A stretch of DNA of 5,640 nucleotides from an uncultured Lachnospiraceae bacterium (lineage in GTDB: Bacteria; Bacillota_A; Clostridia; TANB77; CAG-508). The notes beneath the pieces are model-generated. The model searched no databases, was not told the DNA's origin, and worked only from the letters and a program-made list of their open reading frames with translations. The position numbers and the translations under genes are program-made. Shown here piece after piece: positions 1 to 5,640 of this stretch. Location: positions 1-5,640 of the forward strand of contig CAMUZC010000099.1 of NCBI GenBank assembly GCA_947165105.1. Direction: 5' to 3'. Every line of letters begins with the position of its first letter. Position 1 is the first letter of the stretch.

Positions 1-7
1 ATTTAAT

Positions 8-3000
8 TTATTGTTCAGATTGTTGGCTTTTTTTTAATAATAAATCAGGATCAGTATTAGAACCTCCAGCATTTTGTTGAAAAGAAACATGTTTGACTTG
101 ATTTATTAAACTCTTGTTTCTTTGTTGGAATATAAATACAACTATTACTAATCCTCCAATCAAAACAAGTAAAATCACAGCTACCACCACAAACACAGAA
201 GTACTAATTCCATTAGAATCATTATTAGATTTTGGAGGTGGTCTTATGGTTTTTATTCCTTTATATGAAACATATTCTAAAATAGTATCTTGTTGAATTT
301 GTGCAATAACTTGTAAAATTGCCCAATTTCCAAATTCACCAGTTGCAGTTAAAGTAATTTTTCCATTATCATCAATAGGATTTCTTTTATAAGCTGCATA
401 ATAAGGAGACTCCATTAAAGCTATAGAATCACATTCTTCTTCATCTACATAAGTAGAATTATCAATAATTTTGAAGAAATAAGTAATATTTGCTTTATTT
501 TTTTCAATATCAATTTTATTGAATGTACAATCAATGGTAATTAAATTAGTTTTCTCATCTTTTTGTTCCTTTATTTTTAATTCATTATAATTTTCTAAAA
601 TTGTATAATCTTTAAATTCTTCTTCGTTGTCAATATTAATATATTTAAATACATAATTATATAAAGCTGGATTTGAACTTGGGTTATCATTTTTGAAAAA
701 ATTAAGAAATATAACTTTAGATGATTTTATTTTTGAGGTATCTAATAAAAGGAATATTTTTCCTCTTGATTTTTCAGATTTAATAATTAAATCAGTCATA
801 TTATATCTTGTTATAGCTTGATTTACTGCAAAATTAAGATATTTACTATTAAAAGAAATTTCTAGTGCCATATATTTTTTATTTATATCTTTTCTTAATC
901 TATAATAATTTGTATAATATAAATTATGTTTTCCGTAGTTAAATGTTTTTTCTACTGGAATAAGAGCTCCATTTACTTTTGAAAATTGAGCTTCAATATT
1001 GAATTTAGAATATATCTTATCATATAATTCATTTTTTTCCAAAGATAAATATAATGTAGGATTATCTGCTAATTTTATGTTATAATTCTTAATTATTGTA
1101 TTAGATAGGAATACTATTGCTGTTCTAATTGCCGGGTCATATGAACCAGTTAAAGATTTATCTGAAATTGGAGATAATTCTGGATTTTGCTTTGATTTAT
1201 ATATAGTACTTTCTTTCGCTAGAGAAGCTTTAACCTTAATTGGAGGGTAAGGCAATTCTCCTTCTGTATCTATTTCAGAATCCATAAAAGTAACTGCTAT
1301 AAACAAATCATTAAAATAAGAACTAATTTTACTATATAAATAAATTGGTAAATCAGTTTCCCTATAAGTAAGTTCTATTGATTTTCCATATGTTACTTCA
1401 TCAAAATTATTTTCAGGATCTCTTATATAATATGAAACATAAAAAACAAATCCAGGATCTTCATCATCAGTTAATTGATTATTAGATGTAGTTCTTTTTG
1501 TGATTACAATTTCATCTGATATTTTTCCCGAAGTTAAAGCTATTCTATCTCCAACTCCTCTTAAATTGAAAACTGTTTCTGGGTTATCTGACCATGAAAC
1601 CATTGCTTCTCCACCTAATGTAACAATATTAACTATTAAACTAGATGTTGTAAAGAATTTTAATTTCAATTTTTCTACTGACACAGATAATAATTGTTCT
1701 GAAGTAGGATTAGGGTAAAATTGATAATTATCTTTGTTTAAGACATTATACATGGGTATAGAAGTAAGTATAAAAATATCATCTTCTTTATCAGTTATTA
1801 CATTTACAAAAAAGTACTTTTTTAAACCTGGATTTAAATGAGTATAAATGTAATCCTGACCACTTCTTTCTGTACTAAATTCAGCAGTCTCTAAAGTAGG
1901 TGTCCTTGCCTTTAAAGTAGATGTATCATATTCATCGTAATAATTACTTTCAATAAAACTTCCATGAGTATAGGTTAAAGCACTTTGATTTACAGAAGAA
2001 GCATGAATAAGTAGAGGCATATTAAGTTTAACATCTTCATCGTCATAAGTAACCATAAATAAGCAACGGAATTTTTCATTATCTAAATATTTTGGACTAC
2101 AAATTATTTTTTGATCTGTATTTACTTCAATTATATCTAAGGATATATCATTATTAGGTAAACGAATAGATAAAGAAAATACTTCAGTATCAATTGAATC
2201 AGTTTTATCAGTCCAAATACCAATTACCAGGTTTATATCTTGTAAAGAATTTGGATTAGGTATTTTAACATGTTTATCCTCTGCTTTTGATAATATCTGA
2301 TATTTATCAATAGATAAAATAGAATCTCTTCCAGGAGGAAGTAATTTAAAATCGGCATTTTTTGTTGTGGGCCTTGTTCCCCCTAAATTAATGTATAGTC
2401 CTGCTACTTCAGATTGAAAATCAAAATCGACTCTATATGAATCATGTGGAAGCCATACTTCATAAAATTGATAAATTCTCTCATTTTCTGCAACATCAAC
2501 ATTTCCTATTATATATTCATTAACTTGGATAACAACTTTAGGAATATCTGTATATGCATGATTATTAGGTGTAATTCTTGTGATAATAGAAAATGGATAA
2601 AATTTAAAATCTTCAACATACTCTCCAATTTGAGATATTCTAATGGATAATAATAAATAACATCCTTCTATACAATCTTGTGTGTCTTCAACACCTATTT
2701 CAAATTTCTTAATATATCCATTGAATTCTATGGAATCTTCCCAATCATTTGATGGCATTCTATATATACCCCTCCAATTTGCATCTTCATCTATGGAAGT
2801 TTGATCTTTTCTTACTATTTTTCCAAAAACTTCACCAAAATCTCTTAAGAAATTGACTGAAACTTCTCCTATTTCACTTTTGCCAATATCTGTATATAAA
2901 TAATAGAATAAATCCCCACAAGTGAAATCTTTCTTAGCTTGGCTTTTTTGTAAATAAGAAGGAGTATTTTTAATTTGTCTAATTGTAATTTCAATCATTG

Positions 3001-5551
3001 GCTCATCTGTATTTTGAATATTAGTTATATATTTTGAAAATGTCGCTTCAACAATGATATTGCACAAAGTATCTTTTGAACAGTGACCTAAAATTTCATT
3101 TCCTCCTATATAATATATTTTACTTCTTGTGATAGAAAACGATTTAAAAGGATTTACTTCAGAATTTATATAAATATTAATATCATAATAGGCTTGATCA
3201 ATGATATTAACATAGATAGCTAAATCTTTTTCTGGATCAGCTTGTGGATATAAAAACCTTATAGTTTTAAAGTCTTTATTGAAAATAATTTGCTGATTAA
3301 TATTTTCTCCAACAACTATTTCAGTCTTCATATCAGAGTCAGCTGATTCATATCCAGCTGCATAAAGCATACACATTTTATGATTGTAATTAGATAAATC
3401 CGATTCAATTACTTTTATTGTATATTCATAATTTTCTGAATTATATCCTGCTGTATCTGATTTTAGTATTTCTTGGGCATATCCATCAAAGAAACTAATT
3501 ATTTTATTTGAATCAGTACCTTCTTTCCTAGATACTTCAAATTCACAGTTAAGTGCGAAAAAATTTGCTAAAAATGGCCTCCCTTTTTTAAATCTATAAT
3601 TTGGCAAATAAATTTTTTTAGATTTATCTTGAGTAGTTGGATCAATTTGAACTAAATAGCTTTCATCTGAAAGAACTTTTTCTTCTAATTGCACTATGTT
3701 TTGAGGATCAATTTTATATTTAATAGTGAAAAAAGAATTAAGTTCAGCATTATATTCTATTTGTAAATTATCATACACAAGTTGTGCAAAGTTAAAATGA
3801 TAAAATATTTTATTAGAAAGATAATATTTATAATGAGATATTTCAATTTCTTCTTGTATTTTATCATTATTTAATTTATTATCAAATCCTTTTAGATTAA
3901 ATGTAACATCTCCACTATATATCATTATATCTACAGTTAATGCTTGAATCTTCATTCCTCCTTTGAAATCTAATTTAAGGATACCTTTATCTCCCGATAT
4001 AACATATTTAGAAAATTGTTCATCTTCTATTATATTAACTGTATTTCCAGGAGTATAAACTGAAGTATCAACTTCACAATAATTATTATTTTCATTATCA
4101 TCGTCTTTACAAAAAACAACCATTACATGTTTTTGAGAATCTAGAGCTTCATATTTTTTATCAATAGTAGTTTCCCAAATTGATATTTTATTTATAGATT
4201 TAACTCTAGTTAAACTTTCAATTTGAGATGTAGTGTACAAACAATTTGGATAAGTTGAACATTGAGTGACATACATTTGGGCAACTCCTTTTCTACTAAA
4301 CATACTAAATGTCAACCTTTTATCATTTTGTTCTACTTTTGGTCCATTAAAAACTGCATAACTTCCTTTTGGAATCATTCTTCTATAATTTTGTCCTAAT
4401 GTTTGTGGAGGATAAAAATTATAGATATTCTCAAGTTTGGTTGGCTCTAAAATAGATATTGAATAGGCCACATAACCCATATTGACTGTTTCTTCATAAG
4501 AAAATTCAAAGCAAACCGATCTTTTTTTTCCGTTTGTTTGGATTAAATGAGAAAGATGTCCATCAAAAATTTCTTGTTCTGTTTCCTCCATATACATATC
4601 ATTTTCATCTGCTAACCAAAATAAAGCATATTTAGAATGTATTGTTCCCGTTAAATAATATTTATTAATATTCGAATATTTATCTCCAGCTAAAGCACTG
4701 ATAGGGAAGCATTCTTCTCTAAAAAATCCTTCATGCCCAGATAATAAACCCATAATAACAGGACCATTTGGATACAATAAATTATCTTTTGCTTTACTAT
4801 CTTCTACTACATGTATATTAAGAGTTATATATTCTCCAACATTATTTACTTTTATAGTAAATGTTGCTAAAATATTACTATTACTGTTAATTATTGGGAA
4901 TGTGGTAATTCTTCCATTATCCAAATAATATTGTGGAAATTCATTATCTTCTTGAAAATCAACATTTATTTGTGCAGTAGAACTTCCTTCAACACCAATA
5001 GTTAAAAAGCTGCCATCTTCTGCAGTTCCCATAGCTTGAAATTTTATTTCTTTAGTATAAGTATTTACTACATAAGAAAAAACTGAATTAGCATCAATTT
5101 CTGCAGATTGGCCTCCTTCAAATTCTAAAGTATAACCACATCCATTTTCTTCACATGTAACAAATATATAACATTCTTCTGAATCATTTTGAAATTCTTC
5201 TCTTTTGATATACATCATTGAAGGAAGTCCATCGGATTTTTTTATTAATGAATGTCTATCTGAATTACAATTTACATCTGTTGGAGAAAAACATAAAAGT
5301 GGAGTAGGAATTCCTTCAGTTGGAGTGACTGTTACTTTAATATAAAAAGGGATTTGACTACCCTCGGAAAAATATAAAGCTACGGCTTTTGTCTTTTCAC
5401 CGGTGGTGTGCTGATATTTAGCTGAACCTGTTGAAAAATCATATTCAACCCACTCTGTATCTGCACTTATAAACGATAAAAGGCATAAAAATAAAAGTCC
5501 TTTTCTCAATATTCCATTTAGTGTTTTTTGATTTTTTAATTTTTTTGCCAT
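8..5551 (-). CDS. Giant type I membrane protein, ciliate-type uncharacterised surface protein family
   Basis: Seen: an uninterrupted 1847-residue frame ending at TAA (8-10). The start is the first ATG after an in-frame TAG at 5609-5611, with no other ATG between them, so the N-terminus is well defined. In order: basic N-terminus and hydrophobic signal peptide (1-30), extracellular region (31-1767), Pro/Ser/Asn stalk (1768-1785), transmembrane helix (1786-1808) and cytosolic tail (1809-1847). The ectodomain has 22 cysteines, mostly in close pairs, and six N-glycosylation sequons (N122, N1188, N1584, N1688, N1698, N1777). Strand-like alternation dominates and I see no enzymatic motif. From memory, blocks at 865-1135 and 1675-1770 belong to an uncharacterised ciliate transmembrane protein family. 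Inferred role: cell-surface or endolysosomal receptor, adhesion or coat protein; the molecular function is unknown. Standard stop usage throughout argues for a standard-code lineage. A scan by eye for 15-base GTA-N9-TAG introns, the heterotrich type, found none. A bacterial origin is unlikely. Confidence 0.9.
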   Translation of the reverse strand: MAKKLKNQKTLNGILRKGLLFLCLLSFISADTEWVEYDFSTGSAKYQHTTGEKTKAVALYFSEGSQIPFYIKVTVTPTEGIPTPLLCFSPTDVNCNSDRHSLIKKSDGLPSMMYIKREEFQNDSEECYIFVTCEENGCGYTLEFEGGQSAEIDANSVFSYVVNTYTKEIKFQAMGTAEDGSFLTIGVEGSSTAQINVDFQEDNEFPQYYLDNGRITTFPIINSNSNILATFTIKVNNVGEYITLNIHVVEDSKAKDNLLYPNGPVIMGLLSGHEGFFREECFPISALAGDKYSNINKYYLTGTIHSKYALFWLADENDMYMEETEQEIFDGHLSHLIQTNGKKRSVCFEFSYEETVNMGYVAYSISILEPTKLENIYNFYPPQTLGQNYRRMIPKGSYAVFNGPKVEQNDKRLTFSMFSRKGVAQMYVTQCSTYPNCLYTTSQIESLTRVKSINKISIWETTIDKKYEALDSQKHVMVVFCKDDDNENNNYCEVDTSVYTPGNTVNIIEDEQFSKYVISGDKGILKLDFKGGMKIQALTVDIMIYSGDVTFNLKGFDNKLNNDKIQEEIEISHYKYYLSNKIFYHFNFAQLVYDNLQIEYNAELNSFFTIKYKIDPQNIVQLEEKVLSDESYLVQIDPTTQDKSKKIYLPNYRFKKGRPFLANFFALNCEFEVSRKEGTDSNKIISFFDGYAQEILKSDTAGYNSENYEYTIKVIESDLSNYNHKMCMLYAAGYESADSDMKTEIVVGENINQQIIFNKDFKTIRFLYPQADPEKDLAIYVNIIDQAYYDINIYINSEVNPFKSFSITRSKIYYIGGNEILGHCSKDTLCNIIVEATFSKYITNIQNTDEPMIEITIRQIKNTPSYLQKSQAKKDFTCGDLFYYLYTDIGKSEIGEVSVNFLRDFGEVFGKIVRKDQTSIDEDANWRGIYRMPSNDWEDSIEFNGYIKKFEIGVEDTQDCIEGCYLLLSIRISQIGEYVEDFKFYPFSIITRITPNNHAYTDIPKVVIQVNEYIIGNVDVAENERIYQFYEVWLPHDSYRVDFDFQSEVAGLYINLGGTRPTTKNADFKLLPPGRDSILSIDKYQILSKAEDKHVKIPNPNSLQDINLVIGIWTDKTDSIDTEVFSLSIRLPNNDISLDIIEVNTDQKIICSPKYLDNEKFRCLFMVTYDDEDVKLNMPLLIHASSVNQSALTYTHGSFIESNYYDEYDTSTLKARTPTLETAEFSTERSGQDYIYTHLNPGLKKYFFVNVITDKEDDIFILTSIPMYNVLNKDNYQFYPNPTSEQLLSVSVEKLKLKFFTTSSLIVNIVTLGGEAMVSWSDNPETVFNLRGVGDRIALTSGKISDEIVITKRTTSNNQLTDDEDPGFVFYVSYYIRDPENNFDEVTYGKSIELTYRETDLPIYLYSKISSYFNDLFIAVTFMDSEIDTEGELPYPPIKVKASLAKESTIYKSKQNPELSPISDKSLTGSYDPAIRTAIVFLSNTIIKNYNIKLADNPTLYLSLEKNELYDKIYSKFNIEAQFSKVNGALIPVEKTFNYGKHNLYYTNYYRLRKDINKKYMALEISFNSKYLNFAVNQAITRYNMTDLIIKSEKSRGKIFLLLDTSKIKSSKVIFLNFFKNDNPSSNPALYNYVFKYINIDNEEEFKDYTILENYNELKIKEQKDEKTNLITIDCTFNKIDIEKNKANITYFFKIIDNSTYVDEEECDSIALMESPYYAAYKRNPIDDNGKITLTATGEFGNWAILQVIAQIQQDTILEYVSYKGIKTIRPPPKSNNDSNGISTSVFVVVAVILLVLIGGLVIVVFIFQQRNKSLINQVKHVSFQQNAGGSNTDPDLLLKKSQQSEQ
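11..127 (-). other. Cytosolic tail with acidic dileucine-type motif (residues 1809-1847)
   Basis: A 39-residue polar tail after the helix. It starts with a basic RNK stop-transfer signal, carries a NQVKHVSFQQ segment with a possible phosphoserine site (S1823), and has D1834-P-D-L-L1838-L1839, which fits the [DE]xxxL[LI] adaptor-binding pattern. It ends in a Gln/Ser-rich stretch. There is no kinase, TIR or other signalling domain, so any signalling would need partners. Inference: adaptor-dependent trafficking to endosomes, food vacuoles or lysosome-like compartments. Confidence 0.6.
128..196 (-). other. Transmembrane helix (residues 1786-1808)
   Basis: Twenty-three consecutive uncharged residues, almost all Val, Ile, Leu or Phe, with a central Gly-Gly (1799-1800). 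The helix is preceded by polar SNGISTS and followed by QQRNK, which fits the positive-inside rule. With the signal peptide this gives an N-out/C-in single-pass topology. No other segment of the chain is long and hydrophobic enough to span a membrane. Confidence 0.95.
242..529 (-). other. Membrane-proximal beta module with C1675-C1707 (residues 1675-1770)
   Basis: Contains the only two cysteines of the last 680 residues, two of the six sequons (N1688, N1698), and the strands ANITYFFKII, SIALMESPYYAAY, KITLTATGEF, WAILQVIAQIQQ and LEYVSYKG. These fit a compact beta sandwich sitting just outside the membrane, with one disulfide. It is joined to the transmembrane helix by a Pro-Pro-Pro, Ser/Asn-rich stalk (1768-1785). 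From memory the ITYFFK..DNST and VIAQIQQ..ILEY patterns recur at this position in related ciliate proteins; this is unchecked. Confidence 0.5.
1337..1714 (-). other. Ectodomain module A3, cysteine-free beta unit (residues 1280-1405)
   Basis: Matches module A2 in order: LKLKFFTTSS, LIVNIVTLGGE, VFNLRGVGD, then FVFYVSYYIRDPEN and an IELTYRETDLPIYLY segment. The most persuasive shared points with residues 505-640 are F-N-L-[KR]-G and the I-x-D-P-[QE]-N / I-D-P-Q-N strand end. It lies inside the long cysteine-free half of the ectodomain. Confidence 0.5.
2147..2959 (-). other. Highly family-like central block (residues 865-1135)
   Basis: Seen: SYLQKSQAKKDFTCGD (C878), FYYLYTDIG, SVNFLRDFG, RKDQTS, an ANWRGIYRMPSNDWEDS segment rich in Trp, Asp and Arg, DTQDCIEGCYLLLSI (C960-x3-C964), then FDFQSEVAGLYINLGG, LLPPGRDS, IPNPNSLQD and GIWTD. 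It holds four of the protein's nine tryptophans in about 190 residues. From memory this is the most conserved stretch of the ciliate family, which would suggest a structural core or ligand-binding part; that is recall plus inference, unchecked. I see no catalytic signature. Confidence 0.5.
2966..3319 (-). other. Ectodomain module A4, beta unit with C824/C830 pair (residues 745-862)
   Basis: Strands IIFNKDFKTIRFLYP, LAIYVNIID, YDINIYIN and a closing MIEITIRQI follow the layout of the A-type unit. It differs from the others by a C-x5-C insertion (C824-C830, in HCSKDTLCNIIVEATF) that resembles the C431-x5-C437 pair of module B2. It may be a hybrid or a diverged copy. Boundaries are approximate. 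Confidence 0.35.
3332..3604 (-). other. Ectodomain unit with C669-C727 pair (residues 650-740)
   Basis: Contains PFLANFFALNCEFEVSR (C669), an FFDGYAQEIL segment, YEYTIKVIESDLSNYN and HKMCMLYAAGYES (C727). These two are the only cysteines between 493 and 823 and probably form one disulfide. The arrangement of hydrophobic strand, Cys, DG-containing middle and Cys in a second hydrophobic strand mirrors the unit at 270-370. The two may be the same module type; the similarity is weak in residue identity and stronger in layout. Confidence 0.4.
3632..4039 (-). other. Ectodomain module A2, cysteine-free beta unit (residues 505-640)
   Basis: Contains FSKYVISGDKG, ILKLDFKGG, LTVDIMIYSGDVTFNLKG, then FFTIKYKIDPQN and SYLVQID. 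The segments LTVDI..FNLKG and F-T-I-K-Y-K-I-D-P-Q-N have counterparts at residues 1280-1405 (LIVNI..FNLRG and F-Y-V-S-Y-Y-I-R-D-P-E-N). This is the best internal evidence for duplication. There is no cysteine and no sequon in the unit. Confidence 0.5.
4052..4369 (-). other. Ectodomain module B2, four-cysteine beta unit (residues 395-500)
   Basis: Second clear copy of the four-cysteine unit. It shows LTFSMFSR, a QMYVTQC strand (C431), C437, about 43 residues, an HVMVVFC strand (C481) and C492. Compared with residues 55-146, the first Cys pair and the hydrophobic strand ending in Cys fall at matching places. The loop between C481 and C492 is enlarged and almost wholly Asp/Asn/Glu. Likely pairings are C431-C437 and C481-C492, or crosswise; the sequence does not decide. 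Confidence 0.5.
4442..4744 (-). other. Ectodomain unit with C281-C347 pair (residues 270-370)
   Basis: Begins with ECFPISAL (C281), continues through YYLTGTIHSKYALFWLADE and IFDGHLSHLI, and closes with VCFEFS (C347) and YVAYSISILEP. The two cysteines are the only ones between residues 139 and 430, so they probably pair with each other. From memory the FPIS...YLTG...KYA...DG pattern is a landmark of the ciliate family to which I assign the protein; this is unchecked. It is followed directly by the YNFYPPQTLGQ linker. Confidence 0.45.
4772..5104 (-). other. Ectodomain module A1, cysteine-free beta unit (residues 150-260)
   Basis: A cysteine-free stretch of alternating hydrophobic strands: FSYVV, EIKFQAM, FLTIGVEG, AQINVDF and a closing EYITLNIHVVE. 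Strand order and spacing resemble residues 505-640 (FSKYVISG, ILKLDFKG, LTVDIMI, VTFNLKG and FFTIKYKI). I read it as a diverged copy of the same fold. The boundaries are approximate. Confidence 0.35.
5114..5389 (-). other. Ectodomain module B1, four-cysteine beta unit (residues 55-146)
   Basis: A strand-rich unit that contains FYIKVTV, then C87 and C95, then a CYIFVTC strand (C127, C133), C138 and a closing YTLEFE strand. The pattern of a short Cys pair, about 35 residues, a hydrophobic strand ending in Cys, and another Cys is repeated at residues 395-500. The final strand pattern (YIFV...GYTLEF) loosely resembles the closing hairpin of pre-peptidase C-terminal (PPC) beta domains. That resemblance is an inference from pattern only. 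One sequon is present at N122. Confidence 0.5.
5462..5551 (-). other. Signal peptide (residues 1-30)
   Basis: The first 17 residues carry six Lys/Arg and no acidic residue. A hydrophobic core follows at about 18-28 (GLLFLCLLSFI), then Ser-Ala at 29-30 directly before an acidic start of the mature chain (DTEWVEYD). This is the classical n/h/c layout, with likely cleavage after Ala30. It sends the chain into the secretory pathway and, with the single C-terminal helix, fixes an N-out topology. The n-region is rather long, so an uncleaved anchor is a less likely alternative. Confidence 0.88.
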
Positions 5552-5640
5552 CTGTTGTTTTATATATCTTAAAAATAATTTATTTAATAAATAATAAATA
5601 ATAATTTTCTATAACAAAATATATTATATTATAAAAGGAC
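5552..5640 (-). promoter_or_regulatory. AT-rich 5' flank and probable core promoter/5' UTR
   Basis: Eighty-nine bases with only nine G or C, far poorer than the coding region. Read on the minus strand it holds an in-frame TAG at 5609-5611 that closes the frame upstream, a run of ATT/TTA repeats (5582-5606), a TATATAAAA string (5558-5566), and CAACAG just before the ATG. The TATATAAAA string is only 7 bases upstream of the start codon, so it is more likely 5' UTR than a working TATA box unless leaders are extremely short. No other gene is visible in it. Confidence 0.4.
5582..5606. repeat. Short imperfect ATA/ATTT low-complexity tract
   Basis: About 25 bases made of interspersed AAT, AATA and ATTT units lie in the 5' flank. 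This is simple-sequence composition typical of AT-rich intergenic DNA, not a dispersed repeat or mobile element. It could slip during replication and so differ between strains. Confidence 0.45.

Noticed and set aside
110..118. N-K-S sequon at residues 1812-1814
   Set aside because: It falls in the cytosolic tail after the transmembrane helix, where N-glycosylation does not occur.
114..296. Plus-strand 60-residue open frame
   Set aside because: It lies wholly antisense to the transmembrane and stalk codons of the large gene, has low-complexity Thr/Ile composition dictated by the opposite strand, and shows no recognisable protein feature.
1500..1718. Plus-strand 72-residue open frame
   Set aside because: It is antisense to the A3 module of the large gene. 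Its composition simply mirrors the codons opposite and no motif or plausible start context is visible.
2444..2650. Plus-strand 68-residue open frame
   Set aside because: It is antisense to the conserved central block. The Ile/Asn/Cys-rich chain looks like a chance frame in AT-rich DNA, not a gene.
8..5551. Bacterial or phage giant adhesin
   Set aside because: The signal peptide plus single C-terminal helix with a dileucine-type tail, no Shine-Dalgarno-like AGGAGG before the ATG, no LPXTG or autotransporter end, and the ciliate-family resemblance all favour a eukaryote.
1..5640. Complete ciliate nanochromosome
   Set aside because: Neither end carries CCCCAAAA, CCCTAA-type or TTGGGG-type telomere repeats, and the window stops 7 bases after the stop codon, so it is a slice of a longer molecule.
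1..5640. tRNA, rRNA, CRISPR array, insertion sequence or other non-coding system
   Set aside because: The coding frame covers 98% of the window. No regularly spaced direct repeats, terminal inverted repeats or structured RNA signatures were seen in it or in the 89-base flank.

Overview
The window is filled by one very long protein-coding gene on the minus strand (5551 to 8, including the stop codon). It encodes 1847 residues and needs no intron. The only non-coding sequence is 89 bases of about 10% G+C upstream of the start and 7 bases after the stop. The product reads as a secreted-pathway, single-pass (type I) membrane protein: an N-terminal signal peptide, an ectodomain of about 1750 residues rich in predicted beta strands, a short proline-containing stalk, one transmembrane helix, and a 39-residue cytosolic tail with an acidic dileucine-type motif.

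The organism is a eukaryote with an AT-rich genome. Several stretches of the protein match my memory of a large, uncharacterised family of ciliate surface/transmembrane proteins. The strongest are the block at residues 865-1135, the 'FPIS...LTG...KYA' region near 281-310, the membrane-proximal module 1675-1770 and the tail. Unlike most ciliates, the gene uses no reassigned stop codon. Every Gln I checked is CAA or CAG, every Trp I checked is TGG, Cys is TGT/TGC where checked, and the frame ends at TAA. That points to a lineage keeping the standard code, such as a Stentor-like heterotrich, rather than Paramecium/Tetrahymena/Stylonychia, Euplotes or Blepharisma. The family and lineage assignments come from recall and inference; no search was run.

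Within the ectodomain I see two kinds of recurring unit. One is a cysteine-paired unit, clearest at residues 55-146 and 395-500. The other is a cysteine-poor unit, clearest at 505-640 and 1280-1405, with weaker copies near 150-260 and 745-862. The protein therefore looks like a chain of beta-sandwich modules made by repeated duplication. No RNA gene, mobile element, CRISPR array or second gene is supported. The short plus-strand open frames inside the gene are antisense shadows. I found no multi-gene system here; the interest lies in the undescribed repeat architecture and sorting tail of this receptor-like protein.
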